Numbered from the stretch's first letter, positions 47,787 through 56,317 are shown. The stretch is 64,000 bases of DNA from Glycomyces amatae (GCF_020991375.1 NZ_JAJLQZ010000009.1:62001-126000), one strand, 5' to 3'. Made by a program: numbers and translations. Notes: generated by a model not told the origin, from the letters alone.

Positions 47787-48715
47787 ACCCGCTCACCGCC
47801 CTCTACGTCCCCGGCGACCGGCCCGACCGCTTCGACAAGGCCGCCGCCTCCGGGGCCGACCTCGTCATCCTCGACCTCGAGGACGCCGTCCCCGACCAGT
47901 CCAAGGCCGACGCGCTCGCCAACGTCGTCGAATGGCTCGCCTCGCCCCCGCCCGGCGTGGCCCTCCAGGTCCGCGTCAACGAGCGCGCCGCCCACGAGAT
48001 CCGCGCCGTCCGCGCCACCGGCGCCGACGTCGGCCTGCGCATCCCCAAAGTGGAGGACCCCCGCAAGCTCGACGCCATAGCGGTGCTCGCCGACGGCCTC
48101 CCGCTCACCGCGCTCATCGAGTCGGCCCGCGGCGTCGAGGCCGCCGCAGCGATCAGCGCCCACCCGGCCGTCCGCGAGGTCGCCCTCGGCGAGGCCGACC
48201 TCGCCAGCGACCTCGGCAGCACCGATCCGCTCGTCCGCGACCACCTCCGCGTCCGCCTCCTCCTCGCCGCCCGCGCCGCGGGGCTCCCCGCGCCGATGCT
48301 CTCCGCCTACCCCGCCATCCGCGACCTCGACGGCCTGCGCGCCGACACCGAGCGCGGCAAGGCCCTCGGCCTGCGCGGCCGCACCGCCGTCCACCCCCGG
48401 CAGCTCGCCGTCATCAAGGAGGTCTTCACCCCCGACGAGGAGGAGCGCGCCTGGGCCCGCGCCGTGCTCGACGCCCTCGAGCACGGCGGCGTCGCCACCC
48501 TCGCCGACGGCCAGATGGTCGACCCCGCGATGCTCGGCCGCGCCAAGAGGATCCTCGACCCCCGGCAGCCGTTACCCGGCCCGCCCGCCGCTGCGCCGCG
48601 CCCCCGCGTACGGCACCGGTGCGCAGAGGCCCCGCCGCCCTGCGAGCGGGCAACGGACCGGACACCGCCCACCGGGATGCCCAAACCCGCCCTGAGCTGC
48701 CCTTCCCGCCGGTAA
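47783..48715 (+). CDS. CitE-like HpcH/HpaI family CoA-ester lyase
   Basis: A 310-residue enzyme starting at TTG within a TTGA overlap. The N-terminus LYVPGDRPDRFDKA, the metal site DLEDAVPDQSKADA, GLRIPKVEDP and IESARGVEAAAAI follow the CitE/malyl-CoA lyase family, ending in GLRGRTAVHPRQLAVI. It should cleave a (3S)-hydroxyacyl-CoA to acetyl-CoA and an oxoacid such as glyoxylate or pyruvate. About 40 residues of Pro/Arg-rich tail extend beyond the usual 270; they are probably read-through without function. It ends the operon that begins with LacI. Confidence 0.88.
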   Translation: MNPLTALYVPGDRPDRFDKAAASGADLVILDLEDAVPDQSKADALANVVEWLASPPPGVALQVRVNERAAHEIRAVRATGADVGLRIPKVEDPRKLDAIAVLADGLPLTALIESARGVEAAAAISAHPAVREVALGEADLASDLGSTDPLVRDHLRVRLLLAARAAGLPAPMLSAYPAIRDLDGLRADTERGKALGLRGRTAVHPRQLAVIKEVFTPDEEERAWARAVLDALEHGGVATLADGQMVDPAMLGRAKRILDPRQPLPGPPAAAPRPRVRHRCAEAPPPCERATDRTPPTGMPKPALSCPSRR

Positions 48716-48755
48716 GCTTCCCGGCATCGGGTCCAGATCGCGGGGGGAATCGCCG

Positions 48756-50096
48756 ATGAGCCTCATGAGCCACGCCGTCCAGCACTACCTCAAGCTCCCC
48801 GCCCCCGAGACCCGCAGCCTCAGGATCGAACGCGACCTGGCCGTCCCCATGCGCGACGGCGTCCAGCTCATCGCCGACCACTGGCGGCCCAAGAACGGCC
48901 CCGAAGGCCTCCCGACCGCGCTCGTGCGCACCACGTACGAGCACCGCGGCCTCCACGGCAGGCTCATCGCCCGCCCCCTCGCCGAACGCGGCTTCCAGGT
49001 GCTCAGCGTCGCCGCGCGCGACGGCTGGGACCCCGGCGTCGCGGCCGACCCGCACCGGCGGGCGAGCGAGGACGGCCTCGACCTCATCACCTGGATCCTC
49101 ACCCAGCCCTGGTTCGGCGGGGCCATGGTCCTGGCCGGGCTCGGCCGCGTCGACCACACCCCGTGGGCCGTCGCCGCCCACGCGCCGCCCCAGCTCAAGG
49201 CCATGGCGCCGGTCGCCACCGCGTCCGCGATGACCAAGGAGCTCATGCGGCGCGACATCCGCGTCCCCGCCTCGCTGGTCGGCGGCTGGTACGACGCGTC
49301 CCTGCCCGGCCAGGTGCGCGACTTCGAGGCGCTCCAGGAGGCCGGGCGGCACGCCCGCCTCACCATCGGCCCCTGGACCCACGACGACGCGGTCGGCGCG
49401 GCCGTCTCCGAGAGCCTGGAGTTCTCCCTGCCGCTGGCCCGCGGCCAGGTGCCCGCCGTGCGCGCCCCCGTGCGCCTGTACGTCATGGGGGAGGAGGCCT
49501 GGCGCGACTTCGACACCTGGCCGCCGCCGGGCTACCGGCCGCGGCGCGTCCACCTCGGCGCGGGCGGCACCCTGGGCATGAAGCTCCGGGAGGGCGCCGC
49601 GGGCTACCGCTACGACCCCGACGACCCGACCCCGTCCTTCGGCGGCACCGGCGAGTTCCGCGGCGGCAAGGTCGACAACACCTGGCTGGAGGCCCGGCCC
49701 GACGTCCTCACCTTCACCACCGAGGTCCTCACCGTCGACTTCGAGGTCGCCGGGCACGTGAAGGCCACCGTCTGGTTCCGCTCCAGCCTGCCGTCCGCCG
49801 ACGTCTTCGTGCGGCTGTGCGACGTGGACCCGCAGGGCCGCTCCTGGAACGTGTGCGACGGCCTCACCGCCGTCACCGGCGCGACCGGGCTGCAACCGGT
49901 CGAGGTCGAGCTGTGGCCCACGGCGTACCGCTTCAAGACCGGCCACCGCATCCGCGTGCAGGTCTCCAGCGGCGCCTTCCCGCGCTACCACCGCAACCCG
50001 GACGACCCCGCCCACTCGCACCCGGCCGACCAGGAGGTCCACTTCGACGCCGAGCACCCCTCGACCATCACGCTCCCGCTCAGGACCATCGCGTGA
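48756..50096 (+). CDS. CocE/NonD family hydrolase homologue lacking the catalytic serine
   Basis: A 446-residue alpha/beta-hydrolase of the CocE/X-Pro dipeptidyl-peptidase group with a C-terminal jelly-roll-like domain (from about residue 290). Usual marks include DGVQLIADHW, GWDPG, the acid in GGWYDASLPGQ (D180) and the histidine in GPWTHDD (H209). At the nucleophile elbow the sequence is AGLGRVDH (127-134): Gly130 stands where GxSYxG proteins have the serine. The protein is probably inactive as a hydrolase or uses another mechanism. GGGGGGAA precedes the ATG. TAAGCT at the end of the CitE gene may be its -10. Confidence 0.78.
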   Translation: MSLMSHAVQHYLKLPAPETRSLRIERDLAVPMRDGVQLIADHWRPKNGPEGLPTALVRTTYEHRGLHGRLIARPLAERGFQVLSVAARDGWDPGVAADPHRRASEDGLDLITWILTQPWFGGAMVLAGLGRVDHTPWAVAAHAPPQLKAMAPVATASAMTKELMRRDIRVPASLVGGWYDASLPGQVRDFEALQEAGRHARLTIGPWTHDDAVGAAVSESLEFSLPLARGQVPAVRAPVRLYVMGEEAWRDFDTWPPPGYRPRRVHLGAGGTLGMKLREGAAGYRYDPDDPTPSFGGTGEFRGGKVDNTWLEARPDVLTFTTEVLTVDFEVAGHVKATVWFRSSLPSADVFVRLCDVDPQGRSWNVCDGLTAVTGATGLQPVEVELWPTAYRFKTGHRIRVQVSSGAFPRYHRNPDDPAHSHPADQEVHFDAEHPSTITLPLRTIA

Positions 50097-50139
50097 CCAC
50101 GGCGCATCATCCCGTGGCGAAAGGGGTAACCGCGAGCCC

Positions 50140-50628
50140 ATGACGACACCTGAGGACGCGGGCCGCCCGCCGGCCGGCGGGGGCGCCGACCCGCGGCTCG
50201 ACGGCGGCGAGTGGCGCGCCGCGCTGGACGACCGCACCGTCGAGGCCGTGGGCAAGCTGACCGAGGCGCTCGAGACGGTCGAGATCGCCCGGGGGCACCT
50301 GTACGCCTTCCACCAGCTCACCGGCGCCGCCGACTTCAAGGTCGAGGACGCCATCGGGCTGCTGGAGGCCGCCGGGCACCGGGACCTGGCCCGGCGCCTC
50401 GCGCGCGAGCTCCTCGGCCGCAACGTCCTCCCCGGGCGCTGGACCTTCCAGGTCATCGAGGACTACGAGGCGACCTACTACGACGTCTTCCGCGACCTCG
50501 AACGCGAGACGCGCCGACTCACCGGCGGCGTCCCGCACGTGTACGAGGCCGACCTGAAGCGGCACCGCCGCTCGGCGGGCGAACCCGGCCACGAGGCCGT
50601 GGCGAACGAATCGGTGGCCGACCGGTGA
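50140..50628 (+). CDS. Hypothetical helical protein, conserved in appearance
   Basis: A 162-residue cytosolic protein of unknown family. After a disordered Pro/Gly-rich N-terminus the centre is helical (DDRTVEAVGKLTEALETVEIARGHLYAF, given here only as a description of a helix at about residues 30-57) followed by LLEAAGHRDLARRLARELLGRNVLPGRW. The C-terminus is charged. It ends 28 bases before an SRPBCC gene and may be co-transcribed with it. No catalytic motif is seen. Confidence 0.6.
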   Translation: MTTPEDAGRPPAGGGADPRLDGGEWRAALDDRTVEAVGKLTEALETVEIARGHLYAFHQLTGAADFKVEDAIGLLEAAGHRDLARRLARELLGRNVLPGRWTFQVIEDYEATYYDVFRDLERETRRLTGGVPHVYEADLKRHRRSAGEPGHEAVANESVADR

Positions 50629-50656
50629 ACCGGGGCACCAGAAGGAAGCAGGGGAC

Positions 50657-51085
50657 ATGACCACCTACACGCACACCGCAGAGGCCGACATCGACGCCGA
50701 CACGCTGTTCGGCTTCCTCGCCGACCCGCGCAACCTGCCGCGCTACTTCCCGCAGATGACCGCCGCCGAACCCGAGGGCGGCGAGGCGGTCCACGTCGAG
50801 GCGGAGGTGCACGGCGAGCACGTCGAAGGGGAGGCCTGGCTCCACTCGGACGAGGCCGGGCGCCGGCTCGAGTGGGGCGCCCAGGGGCCCGACGACTACC
50901 ACGGCGAACTCCAGGTGGACGAGGTCGAACCCGGCCACAGCCGCATCACCGTCAGCCTGCACAGCGTCCGCGAGGCGCGGGGCGGCGAGGTGCAGCAGGG
51001 CCTGGAGGAGACCGTGGCCGCGCTGACCCAGGCTGCCACGGCGGACGACCGCCCGTGGGAGCCCGGCGGCCGCACCCCGCGCTGA
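50657..51085 (+). CDS. SRPBCC (START-like) family protein
   Basis: A 142-residue single-domain protein of the SRPBCC/polyketide-cyclase-like fold: TYTHTAEADIDADTLFGFLADP is the typical opening in which the first beta strand is followed by the helix FGFLADPRNLPRYFP. A groove lined by later strands (AEVHGEHVEGEAWL, YHGELQVDEVEPG) would bind a hydrophobic ligand. AAGGAAGCAGGGG lies before the ATG. A strong bidirectional hairpin follows the stop. The ligand is unknown; it may be a stress-related coenzyme Q-binding-like protein. Confidence 0.75.
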   Translation: MTTYTHTAEADIDADTLFGFLADPRNLPRYFPQMTAAEPEGGEAVHVEAEVHGEHVEGEAWLHSDEAGRRLEWGAQGPDDYHGELQVDEVEPGHSRITVSLHSVREARGGEVQQGLEETVAALTQAATADDRPWEPGGRTPR

Positions 51086-51099
51086 TCCGGACGGCGGAC

Positions 51100-51139
51100 G
51101 ACGGGCCCGGCACGCCTTCCCAGGCGTGCCGGGCCCGTC
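51100..51139. terminator. Strong bidirectional terminator hairpin
   Basis: A perfect 17-bp stem (51100-51116 with 51123-51139) with loop TTCCCA lies between the convergent SRPBCC and hemerythrin genes. Confidence 0.8.
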
Positions 51140-51151
51140 TGCGGCCCGCTC

Positions 51152-51727
51152 TCAACCGCCCTGCGACCCGCCGCCCCGCATCGCGTCCCTGACGCGGTCG
51201 AACACGGCCAGCACCGGGCCGACGGTCAGGTTCTTCACGGCCGTCTCGTTCCCCGGGTGCGGGTGCGTGGGCGCCGCCTTCTCGGCCATGCGCACCTGCG
51301 CGGCCAGCGTCTCGAGCCGGTCCTGGTCGTACCGGCCGCGCAGGTGGCGGAACTCGTAGGCCTCCTCGTAGTGGGCGTGCTGGAGCACCGAGTCCCGCAG
51401 CAGGGCGAGCGCGGCGTCGAACTCCTCGGAGCCCAGGTCCATCCCCTCGAGCCGGACCAGGGCCTCCTTGGCCTCGCGCTCCTCGTGGAGGCGGTCCTCG
51501 ACGACCTGCTCGCCGCCGTCGATGCCGCGGCGCGCGAGCGGGTGCACCACCTCCTCCTCGGCGGTCTCGTGGACGGCGAGCAGGTGCACCAAGCGCGCGA
51601 ACGCCTCGGCGCGGTGCTCGCCGGTCGCGGTCTGGACCTCGGCGAACAGGTCCCTGATGAGCATGTGCTGGCCCACGAGCAGCTCGATGACGTCCTCGGC
51701 GTGCTCGGGGCGGTCCTCCACCGACAT
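51152..51727 (-). CDS. Hemerythrin domain protein
   Basis: A 191-residue four-helix-bundle protein. The di-iron ligands appear in order: QHMLIRDLF, HETAEEEVVHP, HEEREAKEAL and QHAHYEEAYEF, giving the hemerythrin H...HxxxE...H...HxxxxD pattern with acidic variants. It should bind O2, NO or iron and act in oxidative-stress sensing or iron storage. It is the second gene of an operon with a ferritin-like protein 11 bases upstream. The C-terminal 50 residues are basic and variable. The ATG is at 51727. Confidence 0.85.
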   Translation of the reverse strand: MSVEDRPEHAEDVIELLVGQHMLIRDLFAEVQTATGEHRAEAFARLVHLLAVHETAEEEVVHPLARRGIDGGEQVVEDRLHEEREAKEALVRLEGMDLGSEEFDAALALLRDSVLQHAHYEEAYEFRHLRGRYDQDRLETLAAQVRMAEKAAPTHPHPGNETAVKNLTVGPVLAVFDRVRDAMRGGGSQGG

Positions 51728-51738
51728 GCGCGTTCCCC

Positions 51739-52953
51739 TCACCGTTCTTGCGAGGGCTGCTCGCGCAGCCGCGGATCGGGGTGCTCCCCTTCGGTGGAGA
51801 GGCGGTAGTCGGACCCGAACCGCTCCCGGTGCGCGTCGACCACCCGGTCGCTGGGCGGGGCCTCGCCGCCGTGGATGCCCTCCTGCATGCGCTCGAAGCG
51901 CTCGTGGGCCTCCCACACGTAGCCGGCGCCGAGCGTGGTGAGGTCCATCTGGGTGTCGAGGAGTTCGCGCAGGTACGCCTTGTTCGGCTCGAACGTGACC
52001 GGCGGCGGCAGCTCGGGCGCGAGGACCTGCTCGGGCTCGCGCCCGTCGTGCTCGCGCATGAGGTCGCAGGCGAGCCGCAGGTGCTCCAGCTCCATGTCGA
52101 GGTGGAGCTCCCAGATCGCCTTGATCCGGGGGTCGGACTCGGTCTCCATGAACGAGTGGTACAGGTAGCACTCGTTGTACTCGTGGTTGACCAGCCGCTC
52201 CCACCAGGTCTCGCCCGGGTCCACCAGGGACTCGTAGTGGGTGACGTGCTCCTCCTCGACCAGCCCGATCTCCTGGTAGAGCTGGCGGGCGATCGGCTCC
52301 ATGTACTCGGGGCCGACGTTCATGTAGTAGTTCATCGTCTGCTGCTCGGCGGCCATGATGGTGAGCGCGTGCAGCTTCGAGATCGGGGCGGCCGCGTTGC
52401 GGTCGTAGGGCTCGCGCACGTTGTCGTGCGGGTGCCGGTGGTGGTACCTGGTGGGCCGGCCCGGGATCACCTCGGTCAGGCCGTCGACGATCTTCTCGGC
52501 CTTGCGGTGCTGGACCATCTCGTAGAGGTTGGCGTAGCGGTAGAGGTGGTCGAAGTCCTCCAGGACGCCGAACTCGTAGGCCTGCTTGAGGTACGGGTCG
52601 GGCTCCATGCGGGCCACCCACGCGGTGAGGTCGACGGCGACCTGCTCGTAGGCGATCGTGTTCTCCAGCGCCGACGAGACGCCCGGCAGCAGCCAATTGA
52701 CCGCCCGCTGCTGCTGTTGCTCCATGTAGCGCACCTCGGCCAGCTGCCGCTTCACGTCCATCGAGGGGCAGTTGCGGGCGAACTGGTGGCTGAAGAGGAT
52801 CGCCTCCACCTCGATGCCGTTCATCGCGATGATCCGGCACCGCGTGTACGGGTCGGCGTGGTCGGGGTCGATCGGCTCGACGTCCAGCTCGCGCCAGTTG
52901 CGCAGCTGCCTGTCCAGCGGGATCCCCCGGTGCTCCAGCGGATTGAAAGTCAT
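51739..52953 (-). CDS. Ferritin-like di-iron protein
   Basis: A 404-residue all-helical protein with ferritin-like metal motifs: SHQFARN, EQQTMNYYMN, EEEHVTHYESL (ExxH) and MELEHLRLACDL (ExxH). The layout fits a large rubrerythrin- or manganese-catalase-like four-helix bundle with extra helices. It is first in an operon with a hemerythrin domain gene, implying a joint role in iron handling or detoxification of oxygen or peroxide. GAAGGA lies nine bases before the ATG at 52953. A longer frame to 53067 lacks support. Confidence 0.75.
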   Translation of the reverse strand: MTFNPLEHRGIPLDRQLRNWRELDVEPIDPDHADPYTRCRIIAMNGIEVEAILFSHQFARNCPSMDVKRQLAEVRYMEQQQQRAVNWLLPGVSSALENTIAYEQVAVDLTAWVARMEPDPYLKQAYEFGVLEDFDHLYRYANLYEMVQHRKAEKIVDGLTEVIPGRPTRYHHRHPHDNVREPYDRNAAAPISKLHALTIMAAEQQTMNYYMNVGPEYMEPIARQLYQEIGLVEEEHVTHYESLVDPGETWWERLVNHEYNECYLYHSFMETESDPRIKAIWELHLDMELEHLRLACDLMREHDGREPEQVLAPELPPPVTFEPNKAYLRELLDTQMDLTTLGAGYVWEAHERFERMQEGIHGGEAPPSDRVVDAHRERFGSDYRLSTEGEHPDPRLREQPSQER

Positions 52954-53025
52954 AAAGGCCGTCCTTCGTTCGGTCTCTCGGTCGCTCGACTCGGTCCGGC
53001 ACTGTGGCCGCTGGGGGAACCCCCA

Positions 53026-53045
53026 CCCTGTCACACCTGTCAGGG
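53026..53045. promoter_or_regulatory. Candidate operator in the divergent ferritin/SRPBCC region
   Basis: CCCTG (53026-53030) and CAGGG (53041-53045) enclose TCA/TGT-type inner bases, forming an imperfect inverted repeat in the 236-base gap between the divergent genes. GGGGG-AA-CCCCC lies next to it. On the minus strand CTGACA and GTGACA could serve as -35 boxes. The regulator is unknown. Confidence 0.3.
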
Positions 53046-53189
53046 GCGTCGGGCCGTAAACGTGCACTCTTCCTCGTGTTCGACGCCGGCCCGCTCGGAG
53101 CGCGACCGCGTTTCGGCCCCGCGGCGGGGGGTACCTGCGAAGTGCTGAGGGGGCCCGGGCACCGGGTCCGGACGGGGAGGCGAGGCGCC

Positions 53190-53648
53190 GTGAGGGACCT
53201 GTCGGACATCGGCGTGACCGCGGACGTCGCGGCCCCGCCGGAGGCCGTCTTCGCGGTGCTCGCCGACGGCTGGAACTACCCGTCGTGGGTGGTCGGGGCC
53301 TCGCGGGTCCGCGAGGCGGACGAGGACTGGCCCGCCGAGGGCACCCGGATCCACCACAGCATCGGCCCCTGGCCGCTGCTCATCGAGGACACCACGTCCG
53401 TGGCCGTCGCCCGCCCGCCGCGCCTGCTGGTGCTGGACGCGCGGATGTGGCCGCTCGGCAGGGCCCGGATCCGCTTCGAACTCACCGAGGGCGGCAAGGG
53501 GACCGAGGTCAGGATGACCGAACTGGCCCTGGGCGGCCCGCTCTCGGTCCTGCCCGTCGCCGTCCAGACCCGCCTGATCGCGCCCCGCAACCGAGAATCA
53601 CTCGACCGCCTCTCCCGCCTGGCCGAAGCCGAGGCCGACGGCGGCTGA
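53190..53648 (+). CDS. SRPBCC family protein
   Basis: A 152-residue START-like protein: VTADVAAPPEAVFAVLADGWNYPSWV is the characteristic opening, with the helix ending in PSWVVGAS. The middle carries IHHSIGPWPLLIEDTT and RPPRLLVLDARMWPLGRARIRFEL, strands that surround the ligand cavity. GTG starts the gene after GGGGAGG. The following gene is 16 bases away, and this region continues into an alcohol dehydrogenase, so the three may form one operon. The ligand is unknown. Confidence 0.78.
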   Translation: MRDLSDIGVTADVAAPPEAVFAVLADGWNYPSWVVGASRVREADEDWPAEGTRIHHSIGPWPLLIEDTTSVAVARPPRLLVLDARMWPLGRARIRFELTEGGKGTEVRMTELALGGPLSVLPVAVQTRLIAPRNRESLDRLSRLAEAEADGG

Positions 53649-53664
53649 GCGGAGAGGAGCCCGC

Positions 53665-54141
53665 ATGCACTGGCTGGCCAAGAACGTCGCCCTGACCGTG
53701 GGCGTGGCGATACTGCGCTTCATGCTGCGCGCCGTCGAACGCCGGATCGCCGCCCGCGGGACCCGCCCCGCCTCCGACCCCGCCGAGCGGTGGCTGGCCG
53801 TCACCGTCAACGCCGCCCCCGAGACGGTCGCCGCCGACCCGCAGGTCCGGCGCCTCCAGGACGTCCCGGGCCTGAAGGTGCGCCTCACGCCCGCGCCCGG
53901 CGGCCGCTCGACCGAGATCGCCGCCCGCTTCACCGGCGACGCGCTCGCGGGCCGCACCGGGCCCCTGTCCCGGATCGCCGGGCGCGACCCCCGCCAGCCC
54001 GTGCGCCGGGCCCTGCGCAACACCAAGTCGATGCTGGAGACCGGCGAGGTCCTGCGCACCGAGCCGACCCGCCCGCGCACCCCCGGCGGCAGGTTCATGG
54101 CGGCCCTCGCGCGCCGCTCGGGAGGAGAGGGACGACTGTGA
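53665..54141 (+). CDS. Hypothetical small protein with N-terminal hydrophobic helix
   Basis: A 158-residue protein. A short hydrophobic helix (about residues 5-22, NVALTVGVAILRFML) could anchor it to the membrane. The rest is rich in Arg, Pro and Ala (LAVTVNAAPETVAADPQVRRLQD; TEIAARFTGDALAGRTG), with beta strands resembling a polyketide-cyclase-like half domain, but no family is certain. A GGAG site precedes the ATG. Its stop overlaps the GTG of the alcohol dehydrogenase gene (GTGA). Confidence 0.55.
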   Translation: MHWLAKNVALTVGVAILRFMLRAVERRIAARGTRPASDPAERWLAVTVNAAPETVAADPQVRRLQDVPGLKVRLTPAPGGRSTEIAARFTGDALAGRTGPLSRIAGRDPRQPVRRALRNTKSMLETGEVLRTEPTRPRTPGGRFMAALARRSGGEGRL

Positions 54142-55307
54142 AGGCACTGTGCTGGCAAGGCGTCAACGAACTCGGGGTCGAGCGCGTGCCCGACCCCGCC
54201 GTCCTCAACGACCAGGACGCCATCGTGCGGGTCCGCGCCAGCGCGACCTGCGGCTCCGACCTCCACCTCATCGGCGGCTACATCCCCGCGATGCAGGCCG
54301 GCGACGTCCTGGGCCACGAGTTCATCGGCGAGGTCGTGGAGACCGGCCCCGGCGTGCGCCGCCTCGGCGTCGGCGACCGGGTCGTGGTGTGCTCGGTCGT
54401 CGCCTGCGGCCGCTGCCGCTACTGCGAGGACGGCCTGTGGTCGCTGTGCGACAACGGCAACCCGAACTCGGGGATGGGCGCGGCCCTGTGGGGCTACGAG
54501 ACCGGCGGCCTCTACGGCTACTCCCACGCGACGGGCGGCTTCCGCGGCAGCCACGCCGAGTACGTCCGCGTGCCCTTCGCCGACTACGGCGCGTTCCCCG
54601 TCCCCGACGGCATCGACGACGACGCGGCCGTGTTCGCCTCCGACGCCGTGCCCACCGGCTGGATGGGCGCCGAACTGGGCGGCGTGACCGGCGGCGACAC
54701 CGTCGCGGTGTGGGGCGCCGGAGCGGTCGGCCAGATGGCCGCCTGGAGCGCGGGGCAGCTGGGGGCCGAGCGGGTCATCGTCATCGACCGCCTCCGCGAC
54801 CGCCTCGACATGGCCCAGCGCCACCTCGGCGTGGAGACCATCGACTACACGGCCACCGACGTCGGCGCCGAACTGCGCGAGCGCACCGGCGGGCGCGGCC
54901 CGGACGTGTGCATCGAAGCGGTCGGCATGGAGGCGCACGGCACCGGCCCCCAGCACGTCTACGACAAGGTCAAGCAGCTGCTGCGCCTGGAGACGGACCG
55001 CCCGCAGGCCGCCCGGGAGGCGGTCATGGCCTGCCGCAAGGGCGGCAGCGTCTTCCTCCTCGGCGTGTTCGTCGGCCTGGTCGACAAGTTCCCGCTCGGC
55101 GCGGTCATGAACAAGGGGCTCACCGTCCGGGGCGCGCAGCAGCACGGCCAGCGGTACATCCCGATGCTCCTGGAGCGGATGGCCGAGGGCGCCCTCCAGA
55201 CCCGGCACCTCGCCACCCACACGATGCCGCTGCGCCGGGGCGCCGAGGCCTACGAGCTGTTCAAGGAGAAGCGGGACGGCTGCGTGCGCGCCGTCCTCCA
55301 CCCCTGA
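54138..55307 (+). CDS. Zinc-dependent alcohol dehydrogenase (formaldehyde dehydrogenase-like)
   Basis: A 389-residue medium-chain dehydrogenase. Catalytic zinc ligands are C38 (TCGSDLH), H60 and E61 (GHEFIGE). The structural zinc site is complete with C90, C93, C96 and C104. The nucleotide motif GAGAVGQMA lies near residue 194 and VIDRLRDRLDMA gives the ribose-binding aspartate. The insert around GNPNSGMG and the closing THTMPLRRGAEAYELFKEKRDGCVRAV in parts match the glutathione-independent formaldehyde dehydrogenase group, which dismutates aldehydes. A GTG start overlaps the upstream gene (GTGA). The true substrate is unknown. Confidence 0.85.
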   Translation: MKALCWQGVNELGVERVPDPAVLNDQDAIVRVRASATCGSDLHLIGGYIPAMQAGDVLGHEFIGEVVETGPGVRRLGVGDRVVVCSVVACGRCRYCEDGLWSLCDNGNPNSGMGAALWGYETGGLYGYSHATGGFRGSHAEYVRVPFADYGAFPVPDGIDDDAAVFASDAVPTGWMGAELGGVTGGDTVAVWGAGAVGQMAAWSAGQLGAERVIVIDRLRDRLDMAQRHLGVETIDYTATDVGAELRERTGGRGPDVCIEAVGMEAHGTGPQHVYDKVKQLLRLETDRPQAAREAVMACRKGGSVFLLGVFVGLVDKFPLGAVMNKGLTVRGAQQHGQRYIPMLLERMAEGALQTRHLATHTMPLRRGAEAYELFKEKRDGCVRAVLHP

Positions 55308-55350
55308 CGCCGGCCCGCATGATCCCGCCCCGGGAGGGTACTGGCACCGC

Positions 55351-56196
55351 ATGGACCACAAGCTCCGGCTCGAACCGGACGGCGCCGAGGACCGGGTCGG
55401 CGAGGACGAGGACGGCGACTCGGTGCGCTTCATCGGGAACGCGACCGTCCTGCTGCGGATCGGCGGGTTCACCGTGCTCACCGACCCGACCTTCGTCCAC
55501 CGGCACGAGAAGGTGCCGCTGGGGTGGGGCCTGACCACGACGCGGCTCACCGATCCGGCGATGGACGTCGCGGACCTGCCGCCGCTCGACTTCGTCCTGC
55601 TCTCGCACTTCCACGGCGACCACTTCGACCAGGCCGCCCAGCGCGACCTGGACAGGGAGCTGCCGATCGTCACCACGCCGCAGGCGCAGGGCGACCTGGC
55701 CGAGCGGGGCTTCCACCGCACGACCGGGCTCGGCACCTGGGACCGCGTGGAGGTCGCGAAGGGCGACTCGCGGCTGCGCGTCACCGCCTGCCCCGGCAGG
55801 CACGGGCCCGGCGTCACCGACCTGCTGCTGCCCGACGTCATGGGCAGCGTGATCGAGTACGAGGCGCGGCCGGGCCGCACGCGGCGGCTCTACATCAGCG
55901 GCGACACGCTCGTCTTCGACGGGCTGCGCGAGATCCCCGAGCGGTTCCCCGAGATCGAGACGGGCCTGCTCCACCTCGGCGGCACCCGCGTCATGGGCAT
56001 CATGGTCACCATGGACGCCGAGCAGGGCGTCGAGGCGGCCCGGATCATCGACCCCGGCACGGTCATCCCGATCCACTACGACGACTACGACGTGTTCACC
56101 TCGCCGCTGGCCGACTTCGTCGAGGCGGCCGCCGCGGCGGGCATCGGCGACCGCGTCCGCACCCTCGAACGCGGCGAGACCCACCGCCTCCCCTGA
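55351..56196 (+). CDS. UlaG-like MBL-fold metal-dependent hydrolase
   Basis: A 281-residue metallo-beta-lactamase-fold protein of the UlaG/L-ascorbate lactonase group. The metal motif LSHFHGDHFDQ (HxHxDH) is intact, with further ligands in CPGRHGPG, YISGDTLVFDG and IPIHYDDYDVF. The N-terminus opens with FIGNATVLLRIGGFTVLTDP, typical of the group. GGGAGGG lies 13 bases before the ATG, a wide spacing. Substrates in the group include lactones, phosphodiesters and N-acyl phosphatidylethanolamine. It follows the dehydrogenase gene after 43 bases. Confidence 0.82.
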   Translation: MDHKLRLEPDGAEDRVGEDEDGDSVRFIGNATVLLRIGGFTVLTDPTFVHRHEKVPLGWGLTTTRLTDPAMDVADLPPLDFVLLSHFHGDHFDQAAQRDLDRELPIVTTPQAQGDLAERGFHRTTGLGTWDRVEVAKGDSRLRVTACPGRHGPGVTDLLLPDVMGSVIEYEARPGRTRRLYISGDTLVFDGLREIPERFPEIETGLLHLGGTRVMGIMVTMDAEQGVEAARIIDPGTVIPIHYDDYDVFTSPLADFVEAAAAAGIGDRVRTLERGETHRLP

Positions 56197-56261
56197 CCCG
56201 CGCCGCGCCTTGCCGCGGTCGGGCGGACGCGGCCGCGCGACGATGCGAGGATGGTCCCGTC

Positions 56262-56280
56262 GTCCGGCGCGACGCCGGAC
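56262..56280 (+). terminator. Short hairpin before the DinB-like gene
   Basis: GTCCGGCG and CGCCGGAC form a perfect 8-bp stem with a 3-base loop. A TAACTT hexamer at 56294-56299, after the hairpin, is the likely -10 for the next gene. Confidence 0.4.
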
Positions 56281-56317
56281 CGGCGGTCCTCGCTAACTTG
56301 CGGAAAGGGTGTGCTCC

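Noticed and set aside
53004-53189. N-terminal extension of the SRPBCC protein from an ATG at 53004
   Set aside because: The extension is unlike the SRPBCC fold and GTG at 53190 follows a strong GGGGAGG site.
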